Both the position numbers and the translations under genes were made by a program. Source: an uncultured Luteitalea sp. (lineage in GTDB: Bacteria; Acidobacteriota; Vicinamibacteria; Vicinamibacterales; Vicinamibacteraceae). Taken from it: a DNA stretch of 64,000 nucleotides. The notes beneath the pieces are model-generated. The model made no database searches. It saw nothing but the letters and a program-made list of their open reading frames with translations, and was not told the DNA's origin. The stretch's first letter is position 1. The number at the start of each line of letters is the position of its first letter. Below, one piece after another: positions 8,252-18,269 of this stretch. The stretch spans positions 261,414-325,413 of the forward strand of contig CAKTDA010000007.1 in the NCBI GenBank assembly GCA_934541105.1, in the 5' to 3' direction.

Positions 8252-9385
8252 TCAATATCCGCGTTCGACGTCCACGACCGAGAGCATGCGCTCTCCCGCG
8301 ACATACCGGCGCAGGTTCTCGCGGATCAGCAGCCACCTGGCATCGTCGTCCACGTCCGAGTCGGCCGAGACGTGGGGCGTCAGGATCAGGCCGGGCGCGT
8401 TCCACAGCGGGTGGCCGGCGGGCAGCGGTTCGGGATCCACGACGTCGAGCCCGGCACCCGCAATCGTGCGGGCCTGGAGGGCGCGCAGCAGATCGTCGGT
8501 GACGACGGTCCCGCCGCGGCCGACGTTGACGAAGAAGGCCGTGCGCTTCATCGCGCCGAAGATCTTCGCGTCGAACATCGCGCGGGTCTCGGGCGTCAGC
8601 GGCAGCGTGTCGACGACGATGTCGGCCTCGCGGACCCAGGCGGCGAGATCGCCCGGCAACCCCATGCGCGCGACGAACGCCGGTGGATCGGCCTTGCTGT
8701 TGCGGATGGCCAGCACCGTCATCCCGAACGCGTGCGCCCGCCGCGCCACCTCGCTGCCGATCCCGCCGAATCCGACGACGAGCATCGTCTTGCCGGTGAG
8801 AGCGACTGCACCGTGTGCGCCGTCGGAGAGTCCCATGCTGCCCCGCGACCAGCGGCCGTCGCGCTGGGCAGTGTAGTAGCCGGGCAGGTTGCGCGCGTGG
8901 GCGAGCACGAGCGCCATCACGTGCTCGGCCATCACCGGCCCCGCGATGCGCTGCATGTTCGTGAGCAGGATGCCGCGATCCGCGATCGCGCGACCGGCAA
9001 GGCAGCGCTCGACGCCGGCGTTGTAGGTCTGCACCCAGCGGATTTCCGACCCTGCCGCGAGCACGGGCTCCTCGCAGAACCCGAGCGAGACGTCAACCGT
9101 GGCAGCCAGTTCCCTGGCCTCGGCCATCGAGTCGGCGCCGACCAGTTCCACGCCGGCGGTCACCGGCTGCAGCCAGTCGCGCAACGCCGGTGTGAGGTCG
9201 CGCACGAGCACGCGCCGGGGCACGCGCCAGCGCGGCGACGCCCTGGCCGGCTCGGGCGCCTCGCGCAGGCCGAGATCGGCAATCATCCGTGTCGTCAGGC
9301 CGGCGTCGGGCTGCGCCGACGCGGTCGGCACGCCCCCGAACACCAGGAGAACGGGGAGCACGCAACGAACGGGCAATCGCAGCAT
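8252..9385 (-). CDS. D-isomer-specific 2-hydroxyacid dehydrogenase family protein with signal peptide
   Basis: A 377-residue protein with a Sec-type signal peptide (residues 1-25, ending ASAQ), followed by the two-domain D-2-hydroxyacid dehydrogenase fold. The NAD-binding motif VGFGGIGSEVARR is near residue 175. The family signature DIVVDTLPLTPETR, NVGRGGTVV and the catalytic-type region (Glu in DPEPLPAGHPLWN, then LTPHVS) are all present. These enzymes reduce 2-keto acids in the cytoplasm, so a signal peptide is unusual. Either the protein is exported with its cofactor or the segment is a membrane anchor. GAGG lies about 9 nt before the ATG, and the gene follows the phosphatase gene by 30 nt, so both may be in one operon. 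Confidence 0.85.
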   Translation of the reverse strand: MLRLPVRCVLPVLLVFGGVPTASAQPDAGLTTRMIADLGLREAPEPARASPRWRVPRRVLVRDLTPALRDWLQPVTAGVELVGADSMAEARELAATVDVSLGFCEEPVLAAGSEIRWVQTYNAGVERCLAGRAIADRGILLTNMQRIAGPVMAEHVMALVLAHARNLPGYYTAQRDGRWSRGSMGLSDGAHGAVALTGKTMLVVGFGGIGSEVARRAHAFGMTVLAIRNSKADPPAFVARMGLPGDLAAWVREADIVVDTLPLTPETRAMFDAKIFGAMKRTAFFVNVGRGGTVVTDDLLRALQARTIAGAGLDVVDPEPLPAGHPLWNAPGLILTPHVSADSDVDDDARWLLIRENLRRYVAGERMLSVVDVERGY

Positions 9386-9415
9386 CCGGAGTACCTCGCG
9401 TTCGGGGAAGACGCG

Positions 9416-10531
9416 TCAGTTGGCCTTCCAGCCGAAGGCCTGCATCATCACGCGGAACACGTCGGTGTTCTGCATGTAGCCGCGCACGCGCTCGGCGCCC
9501 GGCCCCTTTGCCGCCACCATCACCGGCTCCCCGGTGTGCCCGTTGTCCATGCGGACGGTCGGGATCCGGATGTTGCGGCGCTTCTCCTCGACCGCCTTTG
9601 CCTCCTCGGCCTCGAGTCCTTCGAGGAACGGCGACCCGAGCAGCCCCCCGCGCAGCTGCACGTCGAAGGAGTGGTCGGCCGTGAAGACGAGGAGCGTGTC
9701 GCGCCCGACGATCGAGGCCAGTTTCGCGATCGTCCTGTCGAGGGCGACCATGCGGTCGAGACCCGCGCGCACGTTGTCGGTGTGCGTGTCGCCTTCGACC
9801 ATCAGGAAATAGCCCTTCTTGTTCTTCGACAGGATGCGCTGCGCAGCCAGCGCGGCTTCCTCGATGTCGAAGCGGTTGTTCTCGAGCACCACGATGGCGC
9901 GCCGCGCGTCGGCGGGCACGTCGGCGAGCGACGTGTGGATGGTGCGCCCGGCCTGCTTCGCGAGGGTCTCCATGTCGAGGCCGTCGGCGGCGAGCGCCTT
10001 GGTGATCGAGGCGCGGCCTGGACCGATCATCACGTCCACACCGTCTCCGAAACGGGGCGTGAAGGCCTGCTGGAAGATGTGCGACGTCTTGCCGCGGTCG
10101 TTGCTGTGCGCGTACGTCGAGGCCGGCGTCGCACCGGTGAGCGAGTCGTTGGTGACCACGCCGGTGGCAAGGCCGCGTTCCTCCGCGTACTCGAGAATGG
10201 TCTTGAGCGGCGTGCCGTCGGTCTTGCCGCGAACGGTATCGGGGCCCTGCGAGATGACGCCGTTGTGCGTCTTCACGCCGGTCACGATTGCGGTCATGCC
10301 GGCCGCCGAGTCCGTGACGATCTGCGACGCGGTGCTCGTGTCCGACAGTGCGACGTGCGGCATCTGCTGGACGAACAGCTTGCCGGTGGCGCCATGCGCA
10401 TGGAGGCTGGCGGCCGTCTGCGTGGAGATGCCGCCGGCGTCGGCCAGGAACAGGATCACGTTCTTGGCGCGGCCGCCTTGCGCCGACAGCAGCGCGGGCA
10501 TCAACAACAGGACGAGGAGGGTTCTCTTCAT
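9416..10531 (-). CDS. alkaline phosphatase (PhoA superfamily), 371 aa
   Basis: Exported phosphomonoesterase. The signal peptide covers about residues 1-18 (MKRTLLVLLLMPALLSAQ). Metal and nucleophile motifs are visible: VILFLADAGG near residue 24 (metal Asp), VTDSAAGMTA near residue 70 (nucleophile Ser), LMVEGDTHTDN, and VFTADHSFD near residue 283 (metal Asp/His). Compared with E. coli PhoA (about 470 residues) it lacks insert regions. The ATG at 10531 has TATACT ending 7 nt upstream and no Shine-Dalgarno, so a leaderless mRNA is likely. It is divergent from a second, larger phosphatase at 10631. Confidence 0.9.
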   Translation of the reverse strand: MKRTLLVLLLMPALLSAQGGRAKNVILFLADAGGISTQTAASLHAHGATGKLFVQQMPHVALSDTSTASQIVTDSAAGMTAIVTGVKTHNGVISQGPDTVRGKTDGTPLKTILEYAEERGLATGVVTNDSLTGATPASTYAHSNDRGKTSHIFQQAFTPRFGDGVDVMIGPGRASITKALAADGLDMETLAKQAGRTIHTSLADVPADARRAIVVLENNRFDIEEAALAAQRILSKNKKGYFLMVEGDTHTDNVRAGLDRMVALDRTIAKLASIVGRDTLLVFTADHSFDVQLRGGLLGSPFLEGLEAEEAKAVEEKRRNIRIPTVRMDNGHTGEPVMVAAKGPGAERVRGYMQNTDVFRVMMQAFGWKAN

Positions 10532-10538
10532 GACGCGG

Positions 10539-10544
10539 AGTATA
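10539..10544 (-). promoter_or_regulatory. -10-like element for leaderless phosphatase gene
   Basis: TATACT on the minus strand, 7 nt before the ATG at 10531. It sits in the 99-bp divergent promoter region between two phosphatase genes. Confidence 0.55.
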
Positions 10545-10616
10545 GCCGCCCGGCGTGGCCGGGGTGCGGCGGCAACGTGACGTTCCGGTGTCGTCCCTGA
10601 CGGGTCCCGCGACCGG

Positions 10617-10622
10617 TATCAT
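10617..10622 (+). promoter_or_regulatory. -10-like element for the second phosphatase gene
   Basis: TATCAT, 8 nt before the ATG at 10631, with no Shine-Dalgarno between. Confidence 0.5.
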
Positions 10623-10630
10623 CCTCGGTC

Positions 10631-12571
10631 ATGCACGCGCGCGCCCTCGTCCTCGCCCTCCTCATCGCCAGTGCGCCCGCCGGCGTCCTGGCCGCGACGT
10701 CAATCCGCATCATGCCGCCCGACGGGGGCGTGCTCGCCGCCGGGCAGGTCGTGGACGTCCGGGTCGAGGCCACCGGCGACGGCACCGCCGCGCCCGAGGG
10801 CTTGCGGGTCTGGATCAACGGTCAGGAGTCCACGACGCGCAACGACCCGAGGGCGCAGGAAGGAGCCCCGGCCGGTTCCACGAACTTCCTGCTCCGGGGC
10901 TTCAGCGTGGAGACGCCCGGGCTGCTGGAGATCCGGGCGACGACCGCCGACGGCGGCACGGCGGTCTCGCGGCTGCGGGTCGAGGCCTGGCAGCCCGGGA
11001 CGCGCCCCGCGCAGCGCGCGGCCCGCAACGTCATTCTCTTTCTCGGCGACGGCATGGGCGCCTCCCACCGCACCGCCGCCCGCATCGTCTCGCGGGGGCA
11101 GCACAACGGCAGGGCGGCCGGGCGGCTGGCGATGGACACGCTCGAGGTCACGGGCCAGGTGATGACGAGCTCGCTGAATGCGGTGATCACGGACTCGTCG
11201 CCGGGCATGGCGGCCTACGTCACCGGCCAGAAGAACGCCAACAACCAGGAAGGCGTGTTCCCCGACAACACGCCCGACCCGTTCGACAACCCGCGCATCG
11301 AGTACCTCGGCGAGATCCTCCGGCGCACGCGCGGGCCGGGCTTCAACGTCGGCATCGTCACGACGGCCGACCTGACCGATTCGACGCCGGCCGCCAATGC
11401 GGCCCACACGTCGAGCCGCTTTGCCGGCCCCGGCATCGCCGCGCAGTTCTTCGACGAGCGCGCGACCAACGGCGTCAGCGTGCTGCTCGGCGGCGGCGCC
11501 AACCATTTCGCGCCGAAGTCCGCGGGCGGCACGCGACCCGACACTCGCAACCTGATCGAGGAGTTCCGGGGCGCCGGCTACGAGACGGTGCGCACGGGCA
11601 CCGACGTGCGCGCGTGGCTGGACCCGTCGCGGCCGGCGCCGCGCGCGCTGCTCGGCCTGTTCCACGCGTCGCACATGGTCGTCTCGTTCGACAAGGTCGG
11701 CGCGGGCCGTTACAGCGACGAACTCGCGCTCGAGAAGAATGCCGCGTACCGGGACACGCCGATGCTCGAGGACATGACGCGGCTCGCGCTGCGGAGCCTC
11801 ACCGCGCACTCGCCCTCGGGGTTCTACCTCATGGTCGAAGGCGCCTCGGTGGACAAGCGCGCCCACGCGGCCGACGCCGAACGCACGATCTGGGACACCA
11901 TCGAACTCGATCGCGCCATCGCCGTCGCGCTCGAGTTCGCGCGGGCGACCAACAGCGACACCGACCCCGACAACGACACGCTCGTCATCGTCACGGCCGA
12001 CCACGAGTCGGGCGGGATGGCAATCATCGGCGTCGGCAACGAGCACTACACGCCTGCGGCGGTCGGGCGGGCGGTGCGCGACTACGCGGCGGTCTTCCGC
12101 TTCCAGCCGGAACAGGTGCTGCCGTTCACGACCAACTACGTCGTGGACGAGCGCGGCTTCCCGGTGGATCCGAACCCGTCGCGCAAGCTGCTGCTCGGTT
12201 GGGCGGCGGCGCCCGATCGGCACGAGAACTGGACGGCCGACCGCGTCCAGACCGAGGCCGGCGTGCTCGAGAAGCATGACGACGGCCGCCTCGTCGCGGT
12301 GGCGAATCCCGCGCGCGCCCTGCCGGGCGACATCCCCGGCTTCCTCGTCCGAGGCACGATCGAGAACGGCGAGACGCCATGCCCCGACCCGGCAGGCTGC
12401 CCTGCCGACACGGCCTCGAACGGCCACACGTTCGCAGGTCACACCGCCACCGACGTGCCGCTCTCGGCCACCGGACCGGGCGCCTGGCAGTTCACCGGCG
12501 TCTACGAGAACACCGACGTGCTGCTGAAGATCCTCCGCGCGACGACAGGGGCCTACGAGGTGCCGCGGTGA
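10631..12571 (+). CDS. alkaline phosphatase (PhoA superfamily), 646 aa
   Basis: Exported phosphatase with a signal peptide (about residues 1-21), an N-terminal beta domain of about 110 residues, and the alkaline phosphatase catalytic domain. Motifs are VILFLGDGMGASHR near residue 136 (metal Asp), VITDSSPGMAAYVTG near residue 185 (nucleophile Ser), LMVEGASVDKRAHAAD near residue 400 and IVTADHESGGM near residue 455. The C-terminal segment, including GHTATDVPL, matches the family's conserved metal-ligand His region. The 200-residue size difference from the divergent 371-aa phosphatase suggests distinct substrates. Start at ATG 10631, leaderless type. The GNAT gene overlaps its stop by 4 nt. Confidence 0.9.
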   Translation: MHARALVLALLIASAPAGVLAATSIRIMPPDGGVLAAGQVVDVRVEATGDGTAAPEGLRVWINGQESTTRNDPRAQEGAPAGSTNFLLRGFSVETPGLLEIRATTADGGTAVSRLRVEAWQPGTRPAQRAARNVILFLGDGMGASHRTAARIVSRGQHNGRAAGRLAMDTLEVTGQVMTSSLNAVITDSSPGMAAYVTGQKNANNQEGVFPDNTPDPFDNPRIEYLGEILRRTRGPGFNVGIVTTADLTDSTPAANAAHTSSRFAGPGIAAQFFDERATNGVSVLLGGGANHFAPKSAGGTRPDTRNLIEEFRGAGYETVRTGTDVRAWLDPSRPAPRALLGLFHASHMVVSFDKVGAGRYSDELALEKNAAYRDTPMLEDMTRLALRSLTAHSPSGFYLMVEGASVDKRAHAADAERTIWDTIELDRAIAVALEFARATNSDTDPDNDTLVIVTADHESGGMAIIGVGNEHYTPAAVGRAVRDYAAVFRFQPEQVLPFTTNYVVDERGFPVDPNPSRKLLLGWAAAPDRHENWTADRVQTEAGVLEKHDDGRLVAVANPARALPGDIPGFLVRGTIENGETPCPDPAGCPADTASNGHTFAGHTATDVPLSATGPGAWQFTGVYENTDVLLKILRATTGAYEVPR

Positions 12572-13134
12572 CTCCGCGAGCCATCGCGATTCGCGCGGTG
12601 GGCGACGAGGACGCGGAGGCGCTGCAGGCGCTGGTTGCGGCCGTGTCGCGCGAACGCCGCTACCTCGGATCGGTCGCGGGGTTCACGGTGGCGCAGACGC
12701 GGGATTACATCGGCCGCGTGCGGGCTTCGGGCGGCGTCCAGTTCGGCGCGTGGGCACGCGGGGCCCGTCAGTCGCCCGGGCGCGACCTGCTCGGCTGGAT
12801 TGACGTCATGCCGGGGCGGTTCGAGGGCCTGACGCACAGCGGGCGGCTCGGCATGGGCGTGGCGGCCGAGGCGCGCGGCCGTGGCATCGGCAAGGCATTG
12901 CTGACGCGTGCCCTCGACGCAGGCTTCTCGACGCTCGAACGCATCGACCTCGACGTGTTCGCATCGAACGAACGCGCGCAGGCGCTCTACCTGAGCGTCG
13001 GCTTCGTCGAGGAAGGCCGCCGCCGCTGCGCGCGGAAGCTCGATGGGGTCTGCGACGACATCCTGACGTACGCGCTGCTCCGCGACGAGTGGCTCACGGG
13101 GCAGGCTGCGGTTCGACGCGCGCGCCGTCGGTGA
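12568..13134 (+). CDS. GNAT-family N-acetyltransferase
   Basis: A 188-residue cytoplasmic acetyltransferase. The acetyl-CoA pyrophosphate-binding motif is visible as GVAAEARGRGIGKALL near residue 98, followed by DLDVFASNERAQALYLSVGF, the conserved GNAT C-terminal part. GTG at 12568 overlaps the phosphatase stop (GTGA), so it is translationally coupled to the gene upstream. Its 3' end overlaps the convergent HlyD-like gene by 41 bp. The substrate (small molecule, peptide or protein N-terminus) cannot be read from the sequence. Confidence 0.85.
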   Translation: MTPRAIAIRAVGDEDAEALQALVAAVSRERRYLGSVAGFTVAQTRDYIGRVRASGGVQFGAWARGARQSPGRDLLGWIDVMPGRFEGLTHSGRLGMGVAAEARGRGIGKALLTRALDAGFSTLERIDLDVFASNERAQALYLSVGFVEEGRRRCARKLDGVCDDILTYALLRDEWLTGQAAVRRARRR

Positions 13135-14314
13135 GCGAGCTGCCGGGGAACGCCACGACGACGTCCCCGTCCGAGAGCCCCGCCAGCACCTGCGCCTGCG
13201 TGTCGCTGCGCTGGCCGAGTTCCACGCGCGTGCGGACGGCACGGCCGTCCTGGATGGCGAACACGGACCAGCCGTCGCCATCGCGCACGACGCTGCCGAT
13301 CGGCACCATCAGCACGCCGGCCTCCGCCCAGATCACGACGCGCACCTCGACGCGATACCGATCGCCGAGTGGCGAGGCGACGCGCGCCGCGTCGTCGATG
13401 GCGACGACAACGTTGACGCGCTGTTCCTCGACGCCGAGCGCCGAGATCTTCGTGAATCCGGACGGCTCGACGCGCCGCACCCGTCCGGACATCTCCTCGT
13501 CGCCGCCCCAGCGCGTGATGAGTGCCGACTGTCCCTCGCGGATGCGCACCGCGTCGGTCGAGAGGTAGTCCGCGACGACCTCGAGATCGGCAAGGTCCGC
13601 CATCTCGAGGATGGGCTCGCCCTGAGGGACCGTTGCCTCGCTCTCGCGCAGGCGGCGCAGCACGACGCCGTCGATTGGCGCGTGGACCACCACCGTGGCG
13701 CCGCCATCGTCTCGCGACGGCACGATCAGGCTCGCACGCGCGAGGCGCACGTCCGCCTCCGCTCCCCGCACGCGGTCCTGCGCGCCATCGAGCGTCTTGC
13801 GCAGCGCTGTCGCCGCGACATCCGCCGACTCGACCTGCTCGCGCGACACGGCTCCTGCCTCGAGCAACTGCCGCGCCCGGTCGCGCTCCCGCCCGGCCTG
13901 TGTGGACTGCACCTGCAGGCGTTCGACGTCGGCACGCGCTGCTCTCAGGGCGGCCTCCGCGGCGCCGACCCTCGCCTGCAGTTCCGATCGCGTCCGCACG
14001 TCGTGGAGTGACGATGCCGCAGGACGAATCGTCGCGACGACGGTTTCGCCTGCAACGACACGATCGCCAGGCTCGAGGCCGACGCGGAGGATGCGTCCGG
14101 CGACCGGGGCCGAGACGAGATAGCGGCGGCGCACACGCGTCTCGCCGTCCTCGTCGAGCGTCACACGCATCGGCCCGCGCACCACGCGCGCGGCCTCCAC
14201 CGGCAACGGCGCCGGGCGCAACGCCCACACGGTGAGTGCCAGCAGCGCACCAGCCGCAAGCGCGAACGCCACCCGGCGGCCGATCGGCCGCCCACGTCCC
14301 TTCCTCGTCGTCAT
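13094..14314 (-). CDS. HlyD/MacA-type membrane fusion protein of an ABC exporter
   Basis: A 406-residue periplasmic adaptor. The N-terminus is basic (TTRKGRGRPIGRR) and is followed by one transmembrane helix (about residues 15-33). It then has a first lipoyl/barrel-sandwich half, an alpha-helical coiled-coil hairpin (about residues 95-185, rich in Ala, Arg and Glu), a second lipoyl half with VVVHAPIDGVV, and beta-barrel domains. It starts 12 nt after the permease stop on the same strand, which makes ATPase, permease and adaptor one operon. Such trios export lipids, peptides or macrolide-like molecules. The last 41 bp overlap the convergent GNAT gene. Confidence 0.87.
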   Translation of the reverse strand: MTTRKGRGRPIGRRVAFALAAGALLALTVWALRPAPLPVEAARVVRGPMRVTLDEDGETRVRRRYLVSAPVAGRILRVGLEPGDRVVAGETVVATIRPAASSLHDVRTRSELQARVGAAEAALRAARADVERLQVQSTQAGRERDRARQLLEAGAVSREQVESADVAATALRKTLDGAQDRVRGAEADVRLARASLIVPSRDDGGATVVVHAPIDGVVLRRLRESEATVPQGEPILEMADLADLEVVADYLSTDAVRIREGQSALITRWGGDEEMSGRVRRVEPSGFTKISALGVEEQRVNVVVAIDDAARVASPLGDRYRVEVRVVIWAEAGVLMVPIGSVVRDGDGWSVFAIQDGRAVRTRVELGQRSDTQAQVLAGLSDGDVVVAFPGSSLTDGARVEPQPAP

Positions 14315-14326
14315 CTGTGGTCCCCG

Positions 14327-16693
14327 TTACTCCCGTGTCTTCAGCACCGCGACAAGATCGAGTCGGTCGAGCCGGCGACGGACGATCAGCCCCGACAGCG
14401 CCGATGCCATGAGCGTCACCGCCGCGGCACCTGCGTACGTGCGGACCGACACGACGAGCGGGAAGCGGTACATCTCGGTCTGCAGGAGACCGACGACGAC
14501 CGCGGCGAGCCCGTAGCCGATCCCGAGGCCCAGCGGCACCGCGACGAGCGCGAGCACGCCGAGCTCTCCGAGCAGGATGGCCGAGATCTCGGCACGCGTG
14601 AACCCGAGCACGCGCAGGCTCGCGAGCTCCCGGCTCCGTTCCGACAACGAGACACGGGCGGCGTTGTAGACCACGCCGAACGCGATCGTTCCGGCAAACA
14701 GCACGTTGAAGGCGATCAGCACGCCCATCGTCTCGCCCATGGTTTCGTCGAAGGCCTGGGCCATCGCCCTGGTGATCGCCACGCCGGCGACCGCCGGCAT
14801 CGCCTCGAGCCGCGCGTAGAGTGCGGGAGCCTCGGCCGGATCGATCGACAGGTGCGCGCCAGACAGCACCCGTCCTTCGAGCAGCAGCCGGCCGAGTGCC
14901 TCGGCGTCCATGTAGGCGGCAAGCCCGAGGTACTCGTCGACGGACGCGACGATCGGCACCTGCAGGGTCGGCCGACGTCCTTCGAGCACTTCCACCTGGA
15001 CGACGTCGCCGGCCGCGACGTGCAGTGCGTCGGCCAGCGACTGCGACACGACGAGCCCCTCAGCGGGCACGTGAACCTGCCGGCCCGAGACGTCCACCAC
15101 GCGCTGCAGCACCTGCGCGTGGGAGACGGCCGTGATGGCGATCTGCCGCGCGTGCTGTGCCGCTCGCAGGCGCACCGCGACGCTCCGCGCCGGCTCGACC
15201 GCCAGCACGCCGGGCAGGCGCCGCAGTTCGTGCAGCGCCGCATCCGACCGCGGCTCGACGAATGCCACCGTGACGTCCTGTCGCTGGACCAGGTCGAACT
15301 GCACGCGCATCATCTCGTCGATCGCATCGAGCGAGAACACGCCGACGACGAGCATCGACGAAGACAAGGCGATGCCGAGCACCGACGTCGCGGCGCGCAC
15401 CGGCTGGCGCTCGATGTTGCGCACCACCATCCGCGCGGCCGGGCCGAGCAGGCGCTGCAGGCCTGCGCGCTCGACGAGGCTGGCCCTGAAGCGGCCGGGC
15501 GGCTCGGGCCGCATCGCCTCGGCCGGTGGCAGGCGCACGGCACGGCGCACGGCACCCATGGCGCCGGCCGCGCTGGCGGCGAGACTCACCGCGATCCCGG
15601 CAAGGAGCACCGCCGGCGGCATGCGGTAGATCAGCGTCGGGAACCGGAAGAAGTCGTTGTACAGCGTGATGAAGGCGCTGCCCATCCACGCGCCGCCGGC
15701 GACGCCGACGATGCTCGCGCCGACGCCGATGACGAGGCTCCACTTCGTGTAGTGCCAGCCGATCTCGGTGTTGCGGTAGCCCAGGGCCTTGAGGGCGGCA
15801 ACCTGCTCGCGCTGCACCGAGACGATCCGCGTCAATGCGACGTTGAGCAGGAACGCGGCAATCGACATGAAGACGATGGGCACCATCGTGCCGGCGCCGC
15901 GCAGCTGTGCGAGCTCGTTGCTCAACGACCAGTCGGACATCTGCAGGCGGCGCGGGATGGCGCCGAGGCCGCCATACGGGCGCAGCACGCGATCGAGCGC
16001 GGCGATGACTTCGTCCTCGCTCGCGCCCGGCGCCAGTGTCAGGGCCACGTCGTTGAAGCCGCCCTCCATGTCGAAGGCGGCGCCGAGCGCCTGCCGGTCC
16101 ATCCAGAAGATGCCGTAGCGCCTGGCGTCGGGGATGACCTCGCCGGGCCGCACCGTGTAGACGAACTCGGGCGAGAGCGCCACGCCGACGACCTGCAGGT
16201 CGCGCCGACGGCCATTGAGCAGGGCCGGCACCGTACTGCCGGGCCCGAGCCCGTGCGCGAGCGCGAACGCCTCGCTGACGAGCACTTCGTCGGGCCGGCC
16301 GGCGGCGAGGTAGCGGCCGCTGCGGAGGAAGACGTCGTTCAGCATCGGCCGTCGGGGCACCGGCACCGACACGAGGCGCGCCGTCGCCGGCTCGGTCAGG
16401 CCCGGGATGTCGGCGGTGACGTCGGCAACGACCCGCAGTTCGAGCTGCGAGACGCCCGGGATCCCGGCGATCCGTGGCCGGAGCGCCAGCGGTGCGCGCA
16501 CGACGTTGGCAAAGACGTCGGCGAAGCGGTAGCGCTCGTAGTACGTGTGCTGGGTGAGCTGGAGCGAGGAGAACGTCGAGAAGTAGGCGACGAGCATCGC
16601 CAGGCCGACCGCCATCACCGCCGCGATCGCGATCGCCTGTCCCTTCAGCCTCCAGAGGTCCCGCAGCAGCTTGCGATCGAGGGCGCTGACCAT
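14327..16693 (-). CDS. FtsX-family ABC transporter permease
   Basis: A 788-residue inner-membrane permease with two FtsX-like halves. One helix lies near residues 20-42, followed by a large periplasmic domain (about 45-260). A three-helix block follows (about 270-390, including VPIVFMSIAAFLLNVAL), then a second helix near 440 with another periplasmic domain, and a final three-helix block (about 670-780, including IAFNVLFAGTIAFGVVYN). It starts 4 nt after the ATPase stop. The two-FtsX arrangement fits exporters that work with a membrane fusion protein instead of the cell-division FtsX. The cargo is unknown. Confidence 0.88.
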   Translation of the reverse strand: MVSALDRKLLRDLWRLKGQAIAIAAVMAVGLAMLVAYFSTFSSLQLTQHTYYERYRFADVFANVVRAPLALRPRIAGIPGVSQLELRVVADVTADIPGLTEPATARLVSVPVPRRPMLNDVFLRSGRYLAAGRPDEVLVSEAFALAHGLGPGSTVPALLNGRRRDLQVVGVALSPEFVYTVRPGEVIPDARRYGIFWMDRQALGAAFDMEGGFNDVALTLAPGASEDEVIAALDRVLRPYGGLGAIPRRLQMSDWSLSNELAQLRGAGTMVPIVFMSIAAFLLNVALTRIVSVQREQVAALKALGYRNTEIGWHYTKWSLVIGVGASIVGVAGGAWMGSAFITLYNDFFRFPTLIYRMPPAVLLAGIAVSLAASAAGAMGAVRRAVRLPPAEAMRPEPPGRFRASLVERAGLQRLLGPAARMVVRNIERQPVRAATSVLGIALSSSMLVVGVFSLDAIDEMMRVQFDLVQRQDVTVAFVEPRSDAALHELRRLPGVLAVEPARSVAVRLRAAQHARQIAITAVSHAQVLQRVVDVSGRQVHVPAEGLVVSQSLADALHVAAGDVVQVEVLEGRRPTLQVPIVASVDEYLGLAAYMDAEALGRLLLEGRVLSGAHLSIDPAEAPALYARLEAMPAVAGVAITRAMAQAFDETMGETMGVLIAFNVLFAGTIAFGVVYNAARVSLSERSRELASLRVLGFTRAEISAILLGELGVLALVAVPLGLGIGYGLAAVVVGLLQTEMYRFPLVVSVRTYAGAAAVTLMASALSGLIVRRRLDRLDLVAVLKTRE

Positions 16694-16697
16694 CGGC

Positions 16698-17435
<738 letters not shown>

Positions 17436-17628
17436 CGCGCTCTCCTCAATGCAACCACGGTTCGCGGCGCGGGGGAAATTCCGCCGCCTCCGCGCGAGAC
17501 CGCGCAGGCGCCGGCGCCGGCCGCGCAGGCTCAGTGAATTTCCGCGTCATTCCCGAAGGCGTCCTGCGGCACGCAAGTTGCCATCGAGCAAGGCACGTGC
17601 ACCGTGCACGGATACCAAGGACTCATAC

Positions 17629-18249
17629 ATGACTGCGTCATCCACCCTCGGCAGGGCCATTGCCGGCGCGCTCGCGCTCGCGATGGTCACCGCCACGCCC
17701 CTCCTCGCGCAGGACGCCGCGCGCGCGCCCCTGACACTCGCAAGCGCCAGGATCTCGCTCGCCGGCACCTCCAACATCCACGACTACACGGCCTCCACCA
17801 GCACGGTCAGGATCGTCAGGATCCAGGTTGCGAGCGGCCTCGGGAACGACATCCTCCCGGCCCTCCTCGAGCCCGGCGCCCTGCAGGCGTTCGAGATCGC
17901 GATTCCCGCCGCGTCACTGCACTCCACCAAGGACGGCCTCGACAAGAACATGCACAAGGCGCTCAAGGTGAAGGAACACGCCGACATCGTGTTCCGGCTG
18001 ACCCGCCTCGAGGCGAAGGGCGAGAAGCTGCACGCCGTCGGTGCGCTGCGCATTGCCGGTGTGGAGAAGGACGTCGCGTTCGACATCGCGACCACTGTGA
18101 AGAACGGCAGCCTCGTCGTCAGCGGATCGGTCGATCTCCTGATGACCGACTTCGGCATCGCCGCACCGAAGGCCATGATGGGCATGCTCCGCACCGACCC
18201 CAAGGTCACCATCTCGTTCGAGACCGTGCTCTCGACCCCGCTCACGTAA
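17629..18249 (+). CDS. YceI-family periplasmic protein
   Basis: A 206-residue exported protein with a signal peptide (about residues 1-27, ending PLLAQ). The YceI lipocalin-like beta-barrel follows, with typical segments ISLAGTSNIHDYTAS near the N-terminus and KEHADIVFRLTRLEAKG in the middle. YceI proteins bind isoprenoid-type lipids in the periplasm. AAGGA lies 7 nt before the ATG. It is the first gene of an apparent operon with an outer-membrane barrel protein (20 nt downstream) and a START-like protein. That context suggests transport or handling of a hydrophobic ligand at the envelope, which is an inference. Confidence 0.87.
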   Translation: MTASSTLGRAIAGALALAMVTATPLLAQDAARAPLTLASARISLAGTSNIHDYTASTSTVRIVRIQVASGLGNDILPALLEPGALQAFEIAIPAASLHSTKDGLDKNMHKALKVKEHADIVFRLTRLEAKGEKLHAVGALRIAGVEKDVAFDIATTVKNGSLVVSGSVDLLMTDFGIAAPKAMMGMLRTDPKVTISFETVLSTPLT

Positions 18250-18269
18250 GGCTCCGAGGAGATCGCATC

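Noticed and set aside
10532..10630. Pho box between the phosphatase genes
   Set aside because: No pair of CTGTCAT-like heptamers with 4-nt spacing on either strand.
17596..17610. Near-palindrome CGTGCACCGTGCACG between the ABC and YceI genes as an operator
   Set aside because: It is one imperfect copy in GC-rich DNA with no matching regulator nearby, so it is not listed as a site.
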